Assembly (NCBI GenBank): GCA_016490735.1 | Contig: JAEMWC010000006.1 | Span: 1,878,501 to 1,942,500, forward strand | Source of the DNA: Pachyseris speciosa | Taxonomy: Eukaryota > Cnidaria > Anthozoa > Scleractinia > Pachyseridae | Reading direction: 5' to 3' | DNA length: 64,000 nucleotides | In this document: positions 24,701 to 39,500 of the stretch, piece after piece | How positions within the stretch are numbered: the stretch's first letter is position 1 | Layout of the letters: each line of letters begins with the position of its first letter | The notes under the pieces: model-generated | The model's database searches: none | What the model was told of the DNA's origin: nothing | What the model saw: only the letters and a program-made list of their open reading frames with translations | Program-made: the position numbers and the translations under genes

Positions 24701-27700
24701 CGGTAATACGGGCAACAAATTCGTGCAACTTTCTGCGCAACACTGTTGCGGTACGAGTTGAAGAGCGAGGTTGCCCGTTTTACCACCCGCACGAACAACT
24801 TGTCGCGCAACAATTTTTGTCGTTTCATGTTGCAGAAAATAGAACAGCCTTCTACTTTGTGCAACAAATCCAGTTAGTGTTGCGCGAGGGGTAAAACGGG
24901 CAACATCGCTCTAGCTCGTATCGCAACAATGTTGCGTGGAAAGTTGCACGAATTTGTTGCCCGTATTACCGCGCCTTAATTGCGTGGATTTTCAACCATG
25001 ATTCGCCGGTTATGATTCGGGTAATAATTTCACCGAGAGCAGCAATGAATGCGGCTTACATTTGACTATTTGAATTAGTGGGTAGAAATAAGTGTATCCG
25101 TTTAATTGGGCATCACAAAACATATCACATAAGCCCCTGGTAAATGACCTATAAATGAAGCGTTAATTTCCTTGAAACGAATTGCAGGCTGAATTTTCAT
25201 GTACCTGTATCTGGTATTTCTCTGAAGAGCTACATTAGCGCAAAACATCACAGCTGTTCGACAGCTGATCGAAACAAGGTGTGGCGATATATATTTAGAA
25301 GGTGTTTTGCTGCCTCCAGCAAAGAAAAAAAGTGAAGCTTAGTTGCTTCTGAAAACTGAGAAGCCAGGTTGAGATTTGAACAGCCGGAAGAATACAAGAG
25401 GGCCTTCTTGCCCTCGTGGCAAACAAACAGACCCTGGCTGTCGCTTGTAGCATCCATCGAGTCCACATTGCAAACAGTTGCAATTGGGGCACAGAGTTTC
25501 GCGAAATTTGCAAGACGGCTTCAAAATCAAACTGAAGTATTAGCCAGAATAATGTGTTTGTGGAGGGCTGCTCTTCACTACGTTTAGAGTCCATAACGAT
25601 TCACGAGACCACCGCAAACCGTCATTTCAAGTGACAAAAAAATAAAAGGGCAAATGTTCCAGTTATCAAAACTTTATCACCCTTCTTTTTATAATTCTGC
25701 ACTTTTTGCCAGTTCAAGTATTTCACCTGGCATACTTGCCTTGCTGACGACTTTGTTAAAAAAACGAATATGGATCCCTGTAAATCCAAATCGCCGTGAC
25801 TTAAAATATCTGAATTTGAACGAACCTAAGCGTATTTGTTTAACGAGGCACCAGCAAGTGTGTCAAACTAGAAGCTGAAAGTGAGCTGTAAATCCAAATG
25901 GCTACAACTAATAAAGCCTGTATATCGACGCCGGCGATACCGTGCCAGCGCACTCGAGTGGCTTTCAATTGAGTGTCAAAATTAATTCGCTTTTACTTTG
26001 GTTTTGTTTGACTTCGCTCAATGATTGGCTGACAAAACTCGCGCCACTTTTTCAACCAATGAGAAACAAAACCAAAACCAATCCCGCACGCATTTCCCGC
26101 GCTTGGCGTCGGCTACATGCAATTGCCTCGTACACCGATTGGCTCATTGCGCTGTCTGCGTATGTTGTGATCGGTCAGACTAATTGCTTTGGTTCTGGTT
26201 TTAAGACACTTGATTGAAAGCCCTCTGTTAACTGATTCTATTCGATACACTGTGAATTCACCTTTACTAGGCTGTAAAACCTCGCCACCACGACTTCCCG
26301 AACTTTGTTTACCACCTCTGCGTCCGTCATAGCACGTGGTCGCTTGCTGGCGTGTTCAGCCGTCCTTTGGCGTTTGTCGGATGACGGATACAGACTCTCT
26401 AGCCACTTGCGACTGGCCTGGGAACGAAGCAAAATGTGCGAAGTCAGCTACTGTTTCATTTGAATATTTGAAACGAAGCGAAGATTAAGATTAGTTTTCT
26501 GTTGCAGATATTTGACTCTTGTTTTTTTTCTTCCCTGTATCTGAATTGGTACTAAACACTATTTCATTTGTTTGAATACACGTATCATCAAATTGAAAAA
26601 CAAGAAAACTATCTTACGGCGCAAGCTAAAAAAACAGTCACGCTGATCAGCGGTAATAAACGCCTTAAACTCAAGTGCAAACAACCCCGACCACCGTCGC
26701 GTTTTTTTGTCCAATACACTATTTAACTTCTGTTAATTAAGCTGACATAGAGTGCCAAATGGATTACTCTGATATGGAAAGAGGCCAGCATAAATTAGCA
26801 AACTTTATGTCGCTGTGTAATGTTCGTTCGGCCTGAGTTGTTCACTGAAGTGTTTACATGAAAGACCTTGCTATGGGAAGGGATTCACAAAATACGTAAA
26901 CAACTTAGAGAATTTAATATCGTTTGCGCAAAAACAAATGTTATCGGGCTAGAGCTACGTTTTGTTCGTAATTGCATTGGTAGTAAAAAAATAGTTTGAG
27001 GAATCCAGCGACTTCGAAAAAGAATTTGGTTACCTAAACGTTGCATTTAGCATAGTGTAAGGGACATTTCAGTGTGTAAAAGCAAAGATTTACCTCGTTG
27101 TTATCGCATTATCTGACAAGATTTCAAACGCTTTGCGGCATTAAACCAGGTCTAGCCAAAATAAACAAAAGCTCATAAGGAACATGGCGGACTTAATCAC
27201 AAAAAATATTTTGCCCTGGCACCGACGAATACGTCTCAAAGTAGTACCACTGAAAAGCGTCTAATCTTCTCACCTCAGCGTCTGATTTTTGAAAACTGTT
27301 TAAAAAATCTTCGTAGGATATCAGACCTCCTTCACCAACGTTTACTTTCTTCAACAGCGCCTGTGAGGAAACAAAGCATTTATTAAAATCCCAAAAGGAT
27401 CGACAGTTTGTCTTTTAAGCAAACAAAAATGACAGCGGCATGGATACGTGAGGATTAGTGGTTTACATTGAAATGCTGAGTGATTGTCAAAGATTAAACA
27501 AATTAACTGCTGCCTCTGAAGTTGAACTCTTTCCTTCATTCTCAAAACCAATTACCATGCTAAATAAATAACGTCAGTTTGAAGTATTCAGTTTCGGCTT
27601 GACATCAACCAAAAATAGCTGTATGTGTCATAAAGAACACTTTAATAAGGAAGACAATAAGTTCACAGAAATTCTTATTTTGAGTCAAATCGCAGTGTTG

Positions 27701-30073
27701 CCGGAGTCCCTTTCCTTGGTGGAAGAAGTCTGCAGCTGACTTTCAAAATTCGAGCTTTCGGACGTTTTTTCGTCAGTATTTAGGTTTTCACTGGACATCA
27801 TCTCTTGTCTTGAGGTGAACGCGGACAAAGATGCGAGAGACAATGATTTACCTGAAACTGTTTATCAGACATCACAAAGCAGAAAGCGTTGATTATTTGA
27901 TGCAGGTCTTCCTTAGAAATTAGTCCCATTCCTTCTCGGTCAAACGCAGCAAAGGCCTGGAGAGCAAACCACAGCAAGAACGGAGAATTAGGGCGAGTTT
28001 AACAGTCATCAAAGAGAATGGGTGGAGAAATTCGTTATCGCCTCAATAATTTTATTTGGATAATTTTATCTTGCTCATTATTAATCTCCTTATTTCTCGC
28101 TATTATGTCATTCTATCTTTGTCTTTCAATTTAGTGTGTGCACTTTGTTCTATTTTAATCTACTTACTCTCAATCTTAAATATATTTAAGGCGACGAAAG
28201 GCATCTAATTAGATAAATATATCTTTCCCTTTCTCTACTATTAACAGTTCTTATTACCGTATTCCTTTATTGACCTTCTATGGTACATATATAGTGAAGT
28301 GAATAAAAAAACTGTACCATACAAAACACGTTTTGACCAGCAAATACAATTCTACACTCGACTAACACGATAGTAAAATTCAAATGTCATTCTAGTGGCG
28401 TTTATTCATCAGGGTAAACCCGCAGTGCAACTTTGTACCGGAAACACACAATGTTGGTAACCAGGACTAAACAGCAACCACCAAAAATGTCTTTAGTTTA
28501 GAGTGTATCATCGCTTACCCTTTGGATGGTTTCAGGATTCTCGCCGATTTTGTTTCTGAGTTTATTGATGGCAGCATCTGGGGTGAGATTTTCGTGCCGC
28601 TCAAACACCACAGGGGTGGCAACTTTGCCAGGAGTGTCCAGAGTAACGCGGCCGTATCCTGCAAGCCTGTGATCCTGGAATGCGCTGAGAAATTTCTCGT
28701 ACGACAGCTTGTTTTTATGGGAGAGACCACACCTGCGGATAAACTAAACTCGGTCAAAATACTTATACTAGTAGTTGTGGTTGTCTAAATGAAAATGATT
28801 TGAATATAGCGGTTTTCCACAGAACTTTGGAAGTAATTCCTCTCATCTTTGGTTTTGCTTCATATTTAACACTTATCCTGCGAAATCGCGAAGAATATCG
28901 CCCGATACTTAGCCGATGAGGCCGTAGGCCGAGTTGACTAAAATCAGGCAATATTCCGGAAGATTGAGCAGGATAAGTGTTTTATTATTCAACACATTAT
29001 AAACGACAAAATACAATTTTCTGCGTTTATTGCAAAAACAAACAAACAAACAAACAAACAAATAAAAAACAAAAATAAAAGCTGAAGAAGCCGCTATTTG
29101 TCTCCGCAACACACAAAATTACGTATATCGCAGGATATCTGTTGAGTGCGAACGACGAATATTGAGCGCGCTATGCCCGTATTTGGACATTGTTAGTGTT
29201 GAATAATAATGCCCTATGATTGGCTAGCTTGGCACTAGCTGTATGTACTTACTTCCAGTTCTGATTGGCACATACCGACGAGAAACAGAAGAAAAGAAAT
29301 TTCTTTCTGAGGAATCGATGAGAAACTTTCAGCGCTACTGTTAACACTGACCTGCCGAGTAGAATATTAAGCTGCACGTCATCCAAGAAGTAGTGGAAGT
29401 CGAACAAAACCTTCTGCAGTTCTTGTCTTGATATGTAGCCATCTCTGTTGGTGTCAACTGCCTCGAAAGCTTTCCTTAGACTCTCGTAACCATCACGAAA
29501 ACGATCCCTGTAATCAGATGAAGAGTTCGGTTGGCAAGTACGTATAGCCGAAAGCAAACGAGACTGAGTGTAGACGATAGTTTCAAAGCTATGACAAAGT
29601 TTGCGTGTTAGTGATACCGTGTAAAAAACGGGCGATTCAAACTTATATTTCAGGAGATAGATTAACTCACGCCAATTACCATTTGTCAGAGTTGGCCAGC
29701 CACACAAGTCATTTGGCAAACGGAACTCGCTAATTAAGGAAACTCGATGTTTGCTAGTCACTTCAAATAAATTTTGTTTTTCAAAATCAGATTGTGCCCA
29801 ACGGCAAGATTGTCACTGTCACTGACAAAAAACGATTATTGTTAAAAGCTAAAGCCAGGGGGCAAACTCGATCCAGATCCATTTATTTACAATATTTACA
29901 GTTGAGTTCGTCACATCACCGAGACCGACCAATAACATCATCTTTTGGGAAACGGGGAGGGGCGATAGGGGTTGGGAAGTGGGCGAAACTCACCTTAACT
30001 GCTGCTCAACCTCAAGTGCGGATAAGAACGAGGTGGCTTTGGCTTGATTCCTTGTGGCAGCCATATGCATGTC
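21742..30073 (-). CDS. EFCAB6: EFCAB6 exons 25-38 (residues 1003-1590, C-terminus)
   Basis: Exons 29994-30073, 29352-29507, 28519-28732, 27852-27956, 27274-27360, 26262-26417, 24379-24615, 24040-24153, 23863-23950, 23185-23269, 22913-23009, 22783-22857, 22386-22484, 21742-21915. The only canonical loop is [12 protein letters not shown] (exon 26). [36 protein letters not shown] and the last pair [12 protein letters not shown] / [12 protein letters not shown] are degenerate and may not bind calcium. [16 protein letters not shown] (exon 35) and the final RAHLE-stop give a well-ordered end. Confidence 0.88.
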
Positions 30074-33000
30074 CTAAAAGCATAAGAACAAAATACACAC
30101 CACGATGACTACGCGGAATTCCAAAATTGCACCAAGTGTTGGGTTTTTGGAATGTAGATTTTCAAGTTCATGAATCTTAACGAGAATAGAGCGGTTTTCA
30201 ATTGAGTGTCGAAAGTAATACTTGTTTTGCATTGCTTCGCTCTGTGATTGGTTAGGAAAACTCGCGCCACTTTCTCAACCAATGAGAAGCAAAACCAAAA
30301 CCAATCGTGGTTCCATGTAATTGCTTCGTATTCTGATTGGCTCATTGCACTGGTTACTTCTGTTGTGATTGGCTGGAGTAATTGCTTTGGTTTTGGTTTT
30401 ACGACACTCAATTGAAAAGCGCTCTAGCAGTGATAATCATTAATAGCAGTGGCTAGTTGAATTGGTTTTTCTGAATCTTATTGATGCCTTACTTATCCTC
30501 CAAATCTCTGTTCTCTGCAGCACCTACAGGCACATATCAAGTGTGTGGAAATCAATGTTCTTCCATCAGATAACACCTTTCATATTCTATGCAATAAAAC
30601 AAAGCAACATGCAGCCCCTACGGTTTCCCATGCAGTTGCGCAAAAGCTCTAAGAATTCAATTCAAAGCGAATATTGCCTTACATTGGGAATTTTGATCTA
30701 CTGCAACTTTTATACAGCGATAACACCGAGTCTGGACAAAATAATTTATATTATTGGTCAACTCTAAGAGTAGTAGACGTAGTGGCACAGCACCTTCCTT
30801 CTGTGCACTGCTATGCTGATGACACTCAGCTCTACCTGGCCTTCAGCCCTGATGTGCCGAGTGATGGCGAATGTGTCGTAAGTGCGATGCGTGCATGCAT
30901 CAGTGACTTGCGCGATTGGATGTTAGAGGATCGCCTATTGTTAAACGACGCCGATAAAACTGAATTTCTAGTACTTGGCACCAGGCAGCAGTTAGCTTAA
31001 GTGGACATTTGTAGTATCACTATTGAAAACTCTGACAAAAATGCACAACCGGCTGTCCGTAACCTTGGTTCGTGGTTTGATAACAGCCTCAGCATGTCAA
31101 CTCACATTAGGTCTGCGCTGCGGCATTTTATCATCATCATAATATTAGTCGCATTCGCAAATTCTTAAGCGGAGAAGACACAAAGACACTGATAAATGCT
31201 TTTATTACGTCACATATTGACTATTGCAATAGTTTATTGTATGGTCTGCCGGCATCTCATCTCCATAAGTTACCGCGCGTTCTTAATGTAGCGGCCAGGC
31301 CCATTTGTTCTGCTCCGCGTCACTGCCACATCACGCCGCTATTGCGTGGTTTACATTGGCTACCTATTAAGGAGCGCGTTCATTTCAAGGTGCTTCTTTT
31401 TACATTTAAAGCTATACATGGTATTGCACTACCTTACATCAGTGATCTCGTTTCTGTAAAACAACAAGGCAGTTATAAGATCATCTACAGGAATATTACT
31501 AGCTAAACTAGGGTTACATTACAGTGTAGGTGATTGGTCATTTACAGTTGCGGCACCCAAGCTTTGGAATGCGCTTCCGCTTGAGTTAAGAGCAATTAGT
31601 AACCTATGTACATTCACATTTACATTCACATCTTAAGACTTATCTTTTGATTAATATTAGACAGGGGTTTTATTGGCATTTATTTTATATATGTATTTAC
31701 ATCTACTTTTAGCATTCAACATATTTTTGTTTTACTAATTTATTCTTGATATTCATATTTAATTTGTAATTAGTTTTTACTCATGTAATGCGCTTTTGAT
31801 CATTTTATGGAAAGGACGCAATATAAGTCAATAAATTATTAAACGTATTATTACTAAGATTTAAAAAGAGATACGGCCTATTCATTCCAAAATCCAGCTC
31901 ATAAAGTGAGCATATTTGGAAACACATACACACCTGTTGATTTCTGTACATGCTCTCCACAACCTGATGGCTCTGTTCTGTTATCAGTGTACTGGGCCCC
32001 TGCATGTCACCCGGCACCAGTTCGCCTCCTAACCTGGCCAGAAATTCCTTGTGGTCCACATAGCCATTTCGGTCAGTGTCATACCTAAAAAGATACACGC
32101 GAGAGAACTAAACAAAATGGGCTTTGCATTTATCAATTCAGATCGACCATGTGACCCATCTCAAATCGGCCACCTCACAGGGATGGTCTATAGTTGAAAT
32201 AGATGTCGGCCCTCGCACTTCGGTTGCAACCCAATTAGATCGATCTAACTGGTACGTCAGTGTCAACGGCACCAAACACTTGCTGGGCGGTGCGCGCGAA
32301 CGATTGTGAATGTTCATCACTCAAGTACTATTAAATCAACGAACGTCTTCACTGTTCTTCACAGTAGGGCCGTTTATACGAGAGAAAATAAGCCGCGGCT
32401 TACGTTGGCCACGGCTTACATAAGACGCGAACACTCCGTATAAATGGTACAAAATCTACGTTCACGGCTTTCTCAAGCTGCGGCTTATCCTGGCCTAGGA
32501 GTTTTTACTCGTATAAATGGTTCCTTTCGCGTCTTATGTAAGCCGCGGCTTATTTTCTCTCGTATAAACAGCCCTATTGTTACACTGTCCAAATATCAAT
32601 ATAGTTCGTACGTTTACAACAGAGATATCTTGCGATAAACGTAATTTAAGTTCTCGGGGAGAAAATGGCGGGATATTTATTCCTTTTCTGCAATACACAA
32701 GGCAAACTATGCTCTCTGTCTTGAATGAAAATCAGTGAGTTGGATGAAAAAAAAAACATTTCTTCTTCTCAATCTTGGGAATAAAGCCTGATTATCGGCG
32801 ATATTCCGCATGAATGAAAGTTGAATAATTGAGTAACGAAAAAAAAAAAAACGGTAAGCGATGGTTTAGATTTAGATTATGAATGACAGACTTCAATCTT
32901 GAGCCTCCTTTGCTTTAAACTAAGTAACCAACTATTTACAATGTACGTTTCCAACACCACTGGCCGCCCCTCTCCCCCTCCCCCACCCCAATCATATTGT

Positions 33001-33538
33001 CTCCTCTTTGACCCCGTCCTTCTCATCTGAGACTGACGCCATCAGATAAAACAAACAACCTTATAACTTACTTGTCCCACAGCTTTTTAAATTCTTCTTT
33101 ATTGAGTGGAATCTGGTATTTATACAGGACTTTCCTGAGCTCTTTCTTTGTAACAATACCATTTCCATCTTGGTCAAATGCTAGGAAAGCTTTTGCTACA
33201 TCCTCGTTCTGTTCCCAAGCTTTTCTTTTTATGAGTTCGTCCGCTTGTTCTGCAGTCAAGTAGCTAAGATCCCGCGTCTCGTTGAAGCTGAATAAAAGAC
33301 GTCAAAGAAAGGCGTCAAGGAAAATCATGTCCAACGAGAACCATTCTTTTGCAAAGTGAACAACAGTTTAATTAACGAGACAATTGGTTTTGGTTTTCCC
33401 CGCTGAAAAACTAAATCTTTCGACAATTTTTTAAGGACCAGGGAAGGTAACTTCAAATACCCAAATGATTTGTGGACAGGAATTTTAGACGTAGTGCAAA
33501 CCCTGTAATTTTGTGAAACGCCTTTGGGAGAAAATGAG

Positions 33539-33570
<32 letters not shown>

Positions 33571-36500
33571 GAAGAGAAACTGGTAAAACAGCTTACTCCT
33601 TATTGCAACATTTATCACCTGTGATTGGAGTACAACCATGGATGTCCTTCTTCCACCGTCTCAACATGTTGAAAGCGTTTGAGGAATTCTCGATAGTTGA
33701 GTTTGGCTCCTTTCTGTATGTTGAGGTTTGTCATTAGTTTGTCAAACTCCTCATCTGACAGCATGAACATGAACGAGTCCAAGATACGCCTGAATTCCGG
33801 TCTAGTTACCAGGCCATTGCGGTCAAAGTCAATCTTTTGGAATGCATCACGTAAATCCTAAATGGCAAAAACAGAAAATAAAAGAGAAATGAATACGCGA
33901 GTAAAAATAGGAGCATGTTGGAAAATTTAGCCTTTATGCTTTATGGCATTTGACTTCACGTTGATCTTCCCCCGGCAACGAGGGGAAATAAAGGAAAATT
34001 CAATTACCAAAGTTGCGTGGCAGCAAAATGCAAGATAAAGTTTTAAGGAAAACACACGATGCCTCTTAAAGCGCAAAAACATGACGATGGATGAGGTTTC
34101 ATCCGAAAAATGCACCGCCTGATTCCTTAAAAATTTTATTTCTTCCCCTTCCATCTTTCATACAAAGAATTTCATTCCCTACAAACAATGGAGGAGTGAG
34201 CCATCAAGTTCGGCGACGGAACCGTGCTAGGAACAAGACGCGTGCGGAAACGAAATTCATCATACATGGGCGTGATTACACGAAGCCAAGAGAAAACAGC
34301 GAAGCACTGTGTGAGACCCTCAGGAGGGGTTGACAAGTGAGCCATTAACCCATGAAGCAGAACAACAACAACGTCTCTAACCTGAAAACTCTCCCTGAGT
34401 TTAGACCTCAGTCTTGCTTCTACGACACTTGCCTTCATAGTCTCTTCTTGAGGCACTGGGAGGTTGTATCTGCAAAGATAACGCACGCGAGTTCGTGAAA
34501 TTACGCCTGTCACAAAGTACTCACATTAAACTTTAGACGGCTAGGACGCGTTGAAGGAAGCTGTCGAGTTCACTTCTCCACTAATTATACCTCCCTTAGC
34601 TTCAGATAATTTATCAAAATATATAGGCCCACTGAAAATGTTGCAGAAACTGTTAGGAGACACATTGAAGCTTCCAGAAATCAGTACATCATGGCCATAA
34701 AGCAGTTTTAATTGAGTGTCGAAAGTAATTATGGTTTTGCTTTGGTTTTGTAATGCTTCGCTCTGTGATTGGCCAGGAAAACGCGCGTCACTTTCTCGAC
34801 CAATGAGAAGCAAAACCAAAACCAATTGTGATTTGCACGCGCGTATTTTCCCGCGCTTTACACCGGCTACATGTAATTGCTTCGTATTCTGATTGGCTCA
34901 TTGCACTGCTTACTTCCGTTGTGATTGGCGGGAGTTATTGCTTTGGTTTTAGTTTTACGACACTCAATTCAAAAGCGCTCTATTGTAATGAAAGTAATCA
35001 TCTTTACCTGTGGCTTGGGTATTCAGTGACTCTCTCTCCCACACCAAATGAGCGGCGATCCTGGAAATTGTCCAAGAACTCCATGTACGAAAGCTTGCCT
35101 TTGTGAAATCCCAGCCTGAGAATAACGAGCAAAGCAAAATTTGAGAAGAAAAAAACAATGAATGGGTTTAAATGTTACGCAATTTCCCCAACACAATGAC
35201 TCAACTCTAGTACTCTGGCCGGTCCTGGTCAAGAGCAGTCATAAATCACGTACTGAGTAAATTACTGCCTCATAGGTTTTGCAATCAAGTTCACAACCAA
35301 AACTTAAGAAGTCTACAAAATTTAATGGCGTAAGGAGGATTAACCAATACTTCGTTAGCTTGGGGAACCAATAACTCATGAGACTATTAAAATTTACCAT
35401 CCAAGTTTAGGAGTAATTTTTCACTGGCTGAGCGAAATGAAATAAGTGAAAAATGTTTTTCTCACACACTGCTGGGACCTGGGTATAGGTCATGTGACCT
35501 ATACCCATGTGACCTATGGTCTATACCTTCCATTGAAAAACAGTACCCCTTTCATATACCTTCCATTGAAAAACAGTACCCCTTTCATATACCTTAAGCA
35601 GGAAGACTTTTTGTATTTTCATGTAGAGTTCAATAAATTAAAACAGTACAGTCATAAGGTATGAGTGTTCGAAATATTCTAATGAAAGGCCCTTTTAAAT
35701 ACCTCAATGACAGATTTCCCGACCCTTTCATATACTTCGACTCGTGAAATCTCTACCCTTTCATATACCTGAAGCGTGAAAAAGGTACCCCTTTCGGGCG
35801 GAGCCTCCCCGTATAGGCCATTGTAGGGAGTACCCCCCCCCCCCCCCCGGGGAATTGTTAAACCAAGTTCGCGTTTGATTGACCTTACTACGGAAAAAGA
35901 ATAAACAGAATAGCATCTTGATTTCCCGTTATATAGGTAAATTAGGAAGAAAGTACCTGGAAACATTATTTTGGATGTCGCACGACACACAAGACTCACC
36001 TGGCGCTGAGAATACGAAACTGGTCATCAGTCGTGTACAAACCAAGACTATCTAAAACCTGACAACAAAAATAACTTGATAAATGTATAACCGGAGATGG
36101 TGAAGGGGAGGGTCTTATCCCTTGAGGCTGACAAACAATAAAGACGTGTTCAAGGTTCTACCCAGACACAAGGCCGAGTGCCTTCGGTAATCAGACTCCC
36201 CACCTTAAAGCTGACACTTTGTAACCAACAATAATTAAAACCATTAATTTTTTATTCTTAAGGTGGCATGGATCACACGTTATTTCGATTAACAAAATGT
36301 TACAGTGTGGAAAGCTTGCAAGAATAATCCTTTCATTAAGATTTCCCTATGATCCCGAACGCTAACTTGTATTCGTGCTATTCCTCTAAGGGACATGATA
36401 AAGAGGAAACCTTTAGTTCATTTTCTTAGAATAAACGACTACCGTTCAAATAAAGTAGAGGATACGAAAGCCAATTCACTGCGTAACCATCTGGCCGACT

Positions 36501-39500
36501 ATGTAAAATTTAACAAGCTAGCCACTCTTCTTCAAACTTCTCTTACCATGCGAAATTCTTTTCTTGAAATCTTCCCATCCCCATCACTATCAAATTTCAC
36601 AAATGTTTTCCTGAAGTCTGGAGACCTCTGAGAGATGTACTCCTACAAAACACAGATAAAATTAGAGCGGTTATTACCTACATCACAGGAATAGTATGAA
36701 GACGGAGTGGAAGCCACAGTACTGTCGGAAAACTCACTCAAACAACAACAATACCTAAGAACATTGCAGTCATTCATTTGTTGTGAGTGAAAAAGCAGAA
36801 GCAATAAAAGAAATAACTTTTTTATTTTACCATATTTTTAGGAGAAGTATTCACAGAATTACATGTAAGTGTTATGAGGTGTTATTTGCACTTGTTCGTA
36901 GTCGCTCTATTTTCAAGTACTGAAAACAAAGCTTAACGTTTGAAGTTACCTTGAGGATTTCCATGCATTCATTGGCTGATTTCTGCCCTGTCAAGGTTAG
37001 AGCTCTTTCGTCTGCCAGCTCCAGTCTGTTGAATACACATGAAACAAAACTAGTAAGTTCAACAGGTAACGGGCATTTTGATTTGGTTTGTTCTATGCCA
37101 GCCGTCAGTAAGGCAAAACTGAAGACCTTCAGGGGATGTTTTCATATTGTTGCATTAATTGACCATCCACCAAAGGATGACAAGGCCCAGAAACTTGCAA
37201 ACTTTGTTTAAATTACTTTGACGGCAGTTTCAACCTTTTTCTAGGTTACACTAAAATCGTTTACTTTGAAATTTTTTTTTTCAAAGATTAAGTAAATTTG
37301 GCCACACTGTTGACTGGTTTACCTTTCCACTTGATTTACCAGAATATATTTTGTCTTATACTTTGTCTTACAAAGACTGCCATTTTTCAAAAAATCTAAA
37401 AAATTGCACCAAATAAGCTCATTTGGCTATTATACTATTATTTCTCCTGGTACTATTTTTTTTTTTGCATGAAGTTTGAATTTGAAGAATTGGCTGATTG
37501 TCTCTCCTTATCTTTATCTTGAGTAATTGACAACACCATAAAACAGTCACTCCTTGTTTGAATTATTATAATTATTTTTTTTGCTAAAACAGAGAACAGT
37601 ACATTTATATTACTGCTTCATTTGGGAAAAGCTTCTGAACCTTTACAAAACAAAAGCAAATTAGTAATAAAAGAAGCAAATTAGCTATTAAATTATTTGA
37701 ATTGTTCCTTGACTGGTGAAATAAAATCTGCTGTATACCTTGTACTTTGATCCTGTTTTAAGAACTGAACCTTTGCTTCATTTTCTTCATGAATTCTTGT
37801 GCTCAAACCATTAATATCTCCCCCAATGATATCAACACCCTGAAAATGAAATGCAAACAACTATTTATGACAAGTCTGTGAGCACTCAGTTACAAGTAAA
37901 ACAAAAACAAACACATCTCACTTTTACTGTCAGTTACAACGACTAGAATAAAGATAAACATCATTGTAAAATTGTCTCATATTTTCTACCTACCAATTTA
38001 CTGAGAAACTCTTGAAAATCAACAGTTCCATCTGCGTTAACGTCACTTCGACTCCACATGCTAAAAAATAATCATAATTCAGAAAGCATTTTAGACTTGT
38101 GCTTGCATAGTGTATCTTAATCACTGTTTTAAATGACAAACATGTTTGTGATCGACAACAAAATCTACTTACAGGTCAAAGTGGTCATCAGACACAGGCA
38201 GGCAGTATTTCTCCAAAAGGTGTTTCAGTTCGTCCCGTGAAATGGTGCCATCTCTGTCACCATCAATACCCAGGTAAGCTGATGCAATTGCCTTCCAGTT
38301 ATCTGTAATCTTTGACCGTAAGATATCTTCCACCTAGCATGACAAATGAAAGTAAAAAATTATTTTACCAAATCATGAGAAATGTGTGACATAATTTGGT
38401 AGCTTAATTGTATTTGATAAAGAAGGTAAAGAACCTTTTATAAAAGAGATAAGTCCACTAGACCTCACAGAAATACCTAGCACAACCTTTTCTTTGCGTT
38501 TTGAATGATGTGCGTGTAAATGCACAGCCATGTGATGACAATTTACCATTTTGCCAGTCACTAACCCTTGCATCAGGAGTGCGGTCAAAAGCCTGGCAAA
38601 CCTGGGAAAGGCAGCCCTGGCCATGCTTTCCAAGCTGTTTGCCACGCTTGCCCCAAAAGTGTGGCCTGGAAAAGTGTGGCAAGCCTGGCCATTGCTGTTT
38701 TATAGCTGGGCTTTCTTGGCAACCATGGCCTCACGAGCCTGGCTTTCCTGGATATACAGTTCCAAGCCAGACATTCTTGGCTATCCTGGCCTGGCAACCT
38801 AAATGCCACATTATAATAAGCACAGCATTCTTTACCATCTCCAATGTTGAACAGGATAAAAGTTCCTCAACAAGGGAGTATTACAAATCACTAGTATGAT
38901 GATTTTGATATTGCATTAAGGAATGTTTATCATTAAGAAAGTTCACTTAACTACAATACTATTTAATTTTATTTCAAAATCTGCTTAATTTGATTGATAC
39001 AATAACCATTATGGCAAGACTACAGTAATTCCATGAGCTTTGGTTATGTTCATTAATATGATACAGTTTTTTTATATGAGAATAAATGAAAACTCCTTGG
39101 TTCCTAAATCACTTTTATTTGTGGAAGTTGCCTTCTTTCCTGTTGTGACTGATGATTTAAGTCTGATATGATGACATGATATGATGACAGATAAGCAAGT
39201 GCCCCTCAGGATCAAAAGATGATTTCCCTTGCAAAATGGATTCCCAGAAAACTTGGAAATCCTTGGAATTCCAAACAATTCCAAGTCATGGAAATTAGGA
39301 TCAAACACTCTGAATTTCTAGGAATTGCAACACAGAAATTGCATTTGGAATTGCTGGGAATGTCTGGGAATCAATGGTAAACTGAGACATCAAAATGCAA
39401 ATTTGAGAATTTTGAGGTCAACATCAAATTAAATTTCCATCACTTTAGTTAAAAAGGACTGCAAAGTTTTGTGAATCATTAATATCAAGACTTTTATTCT

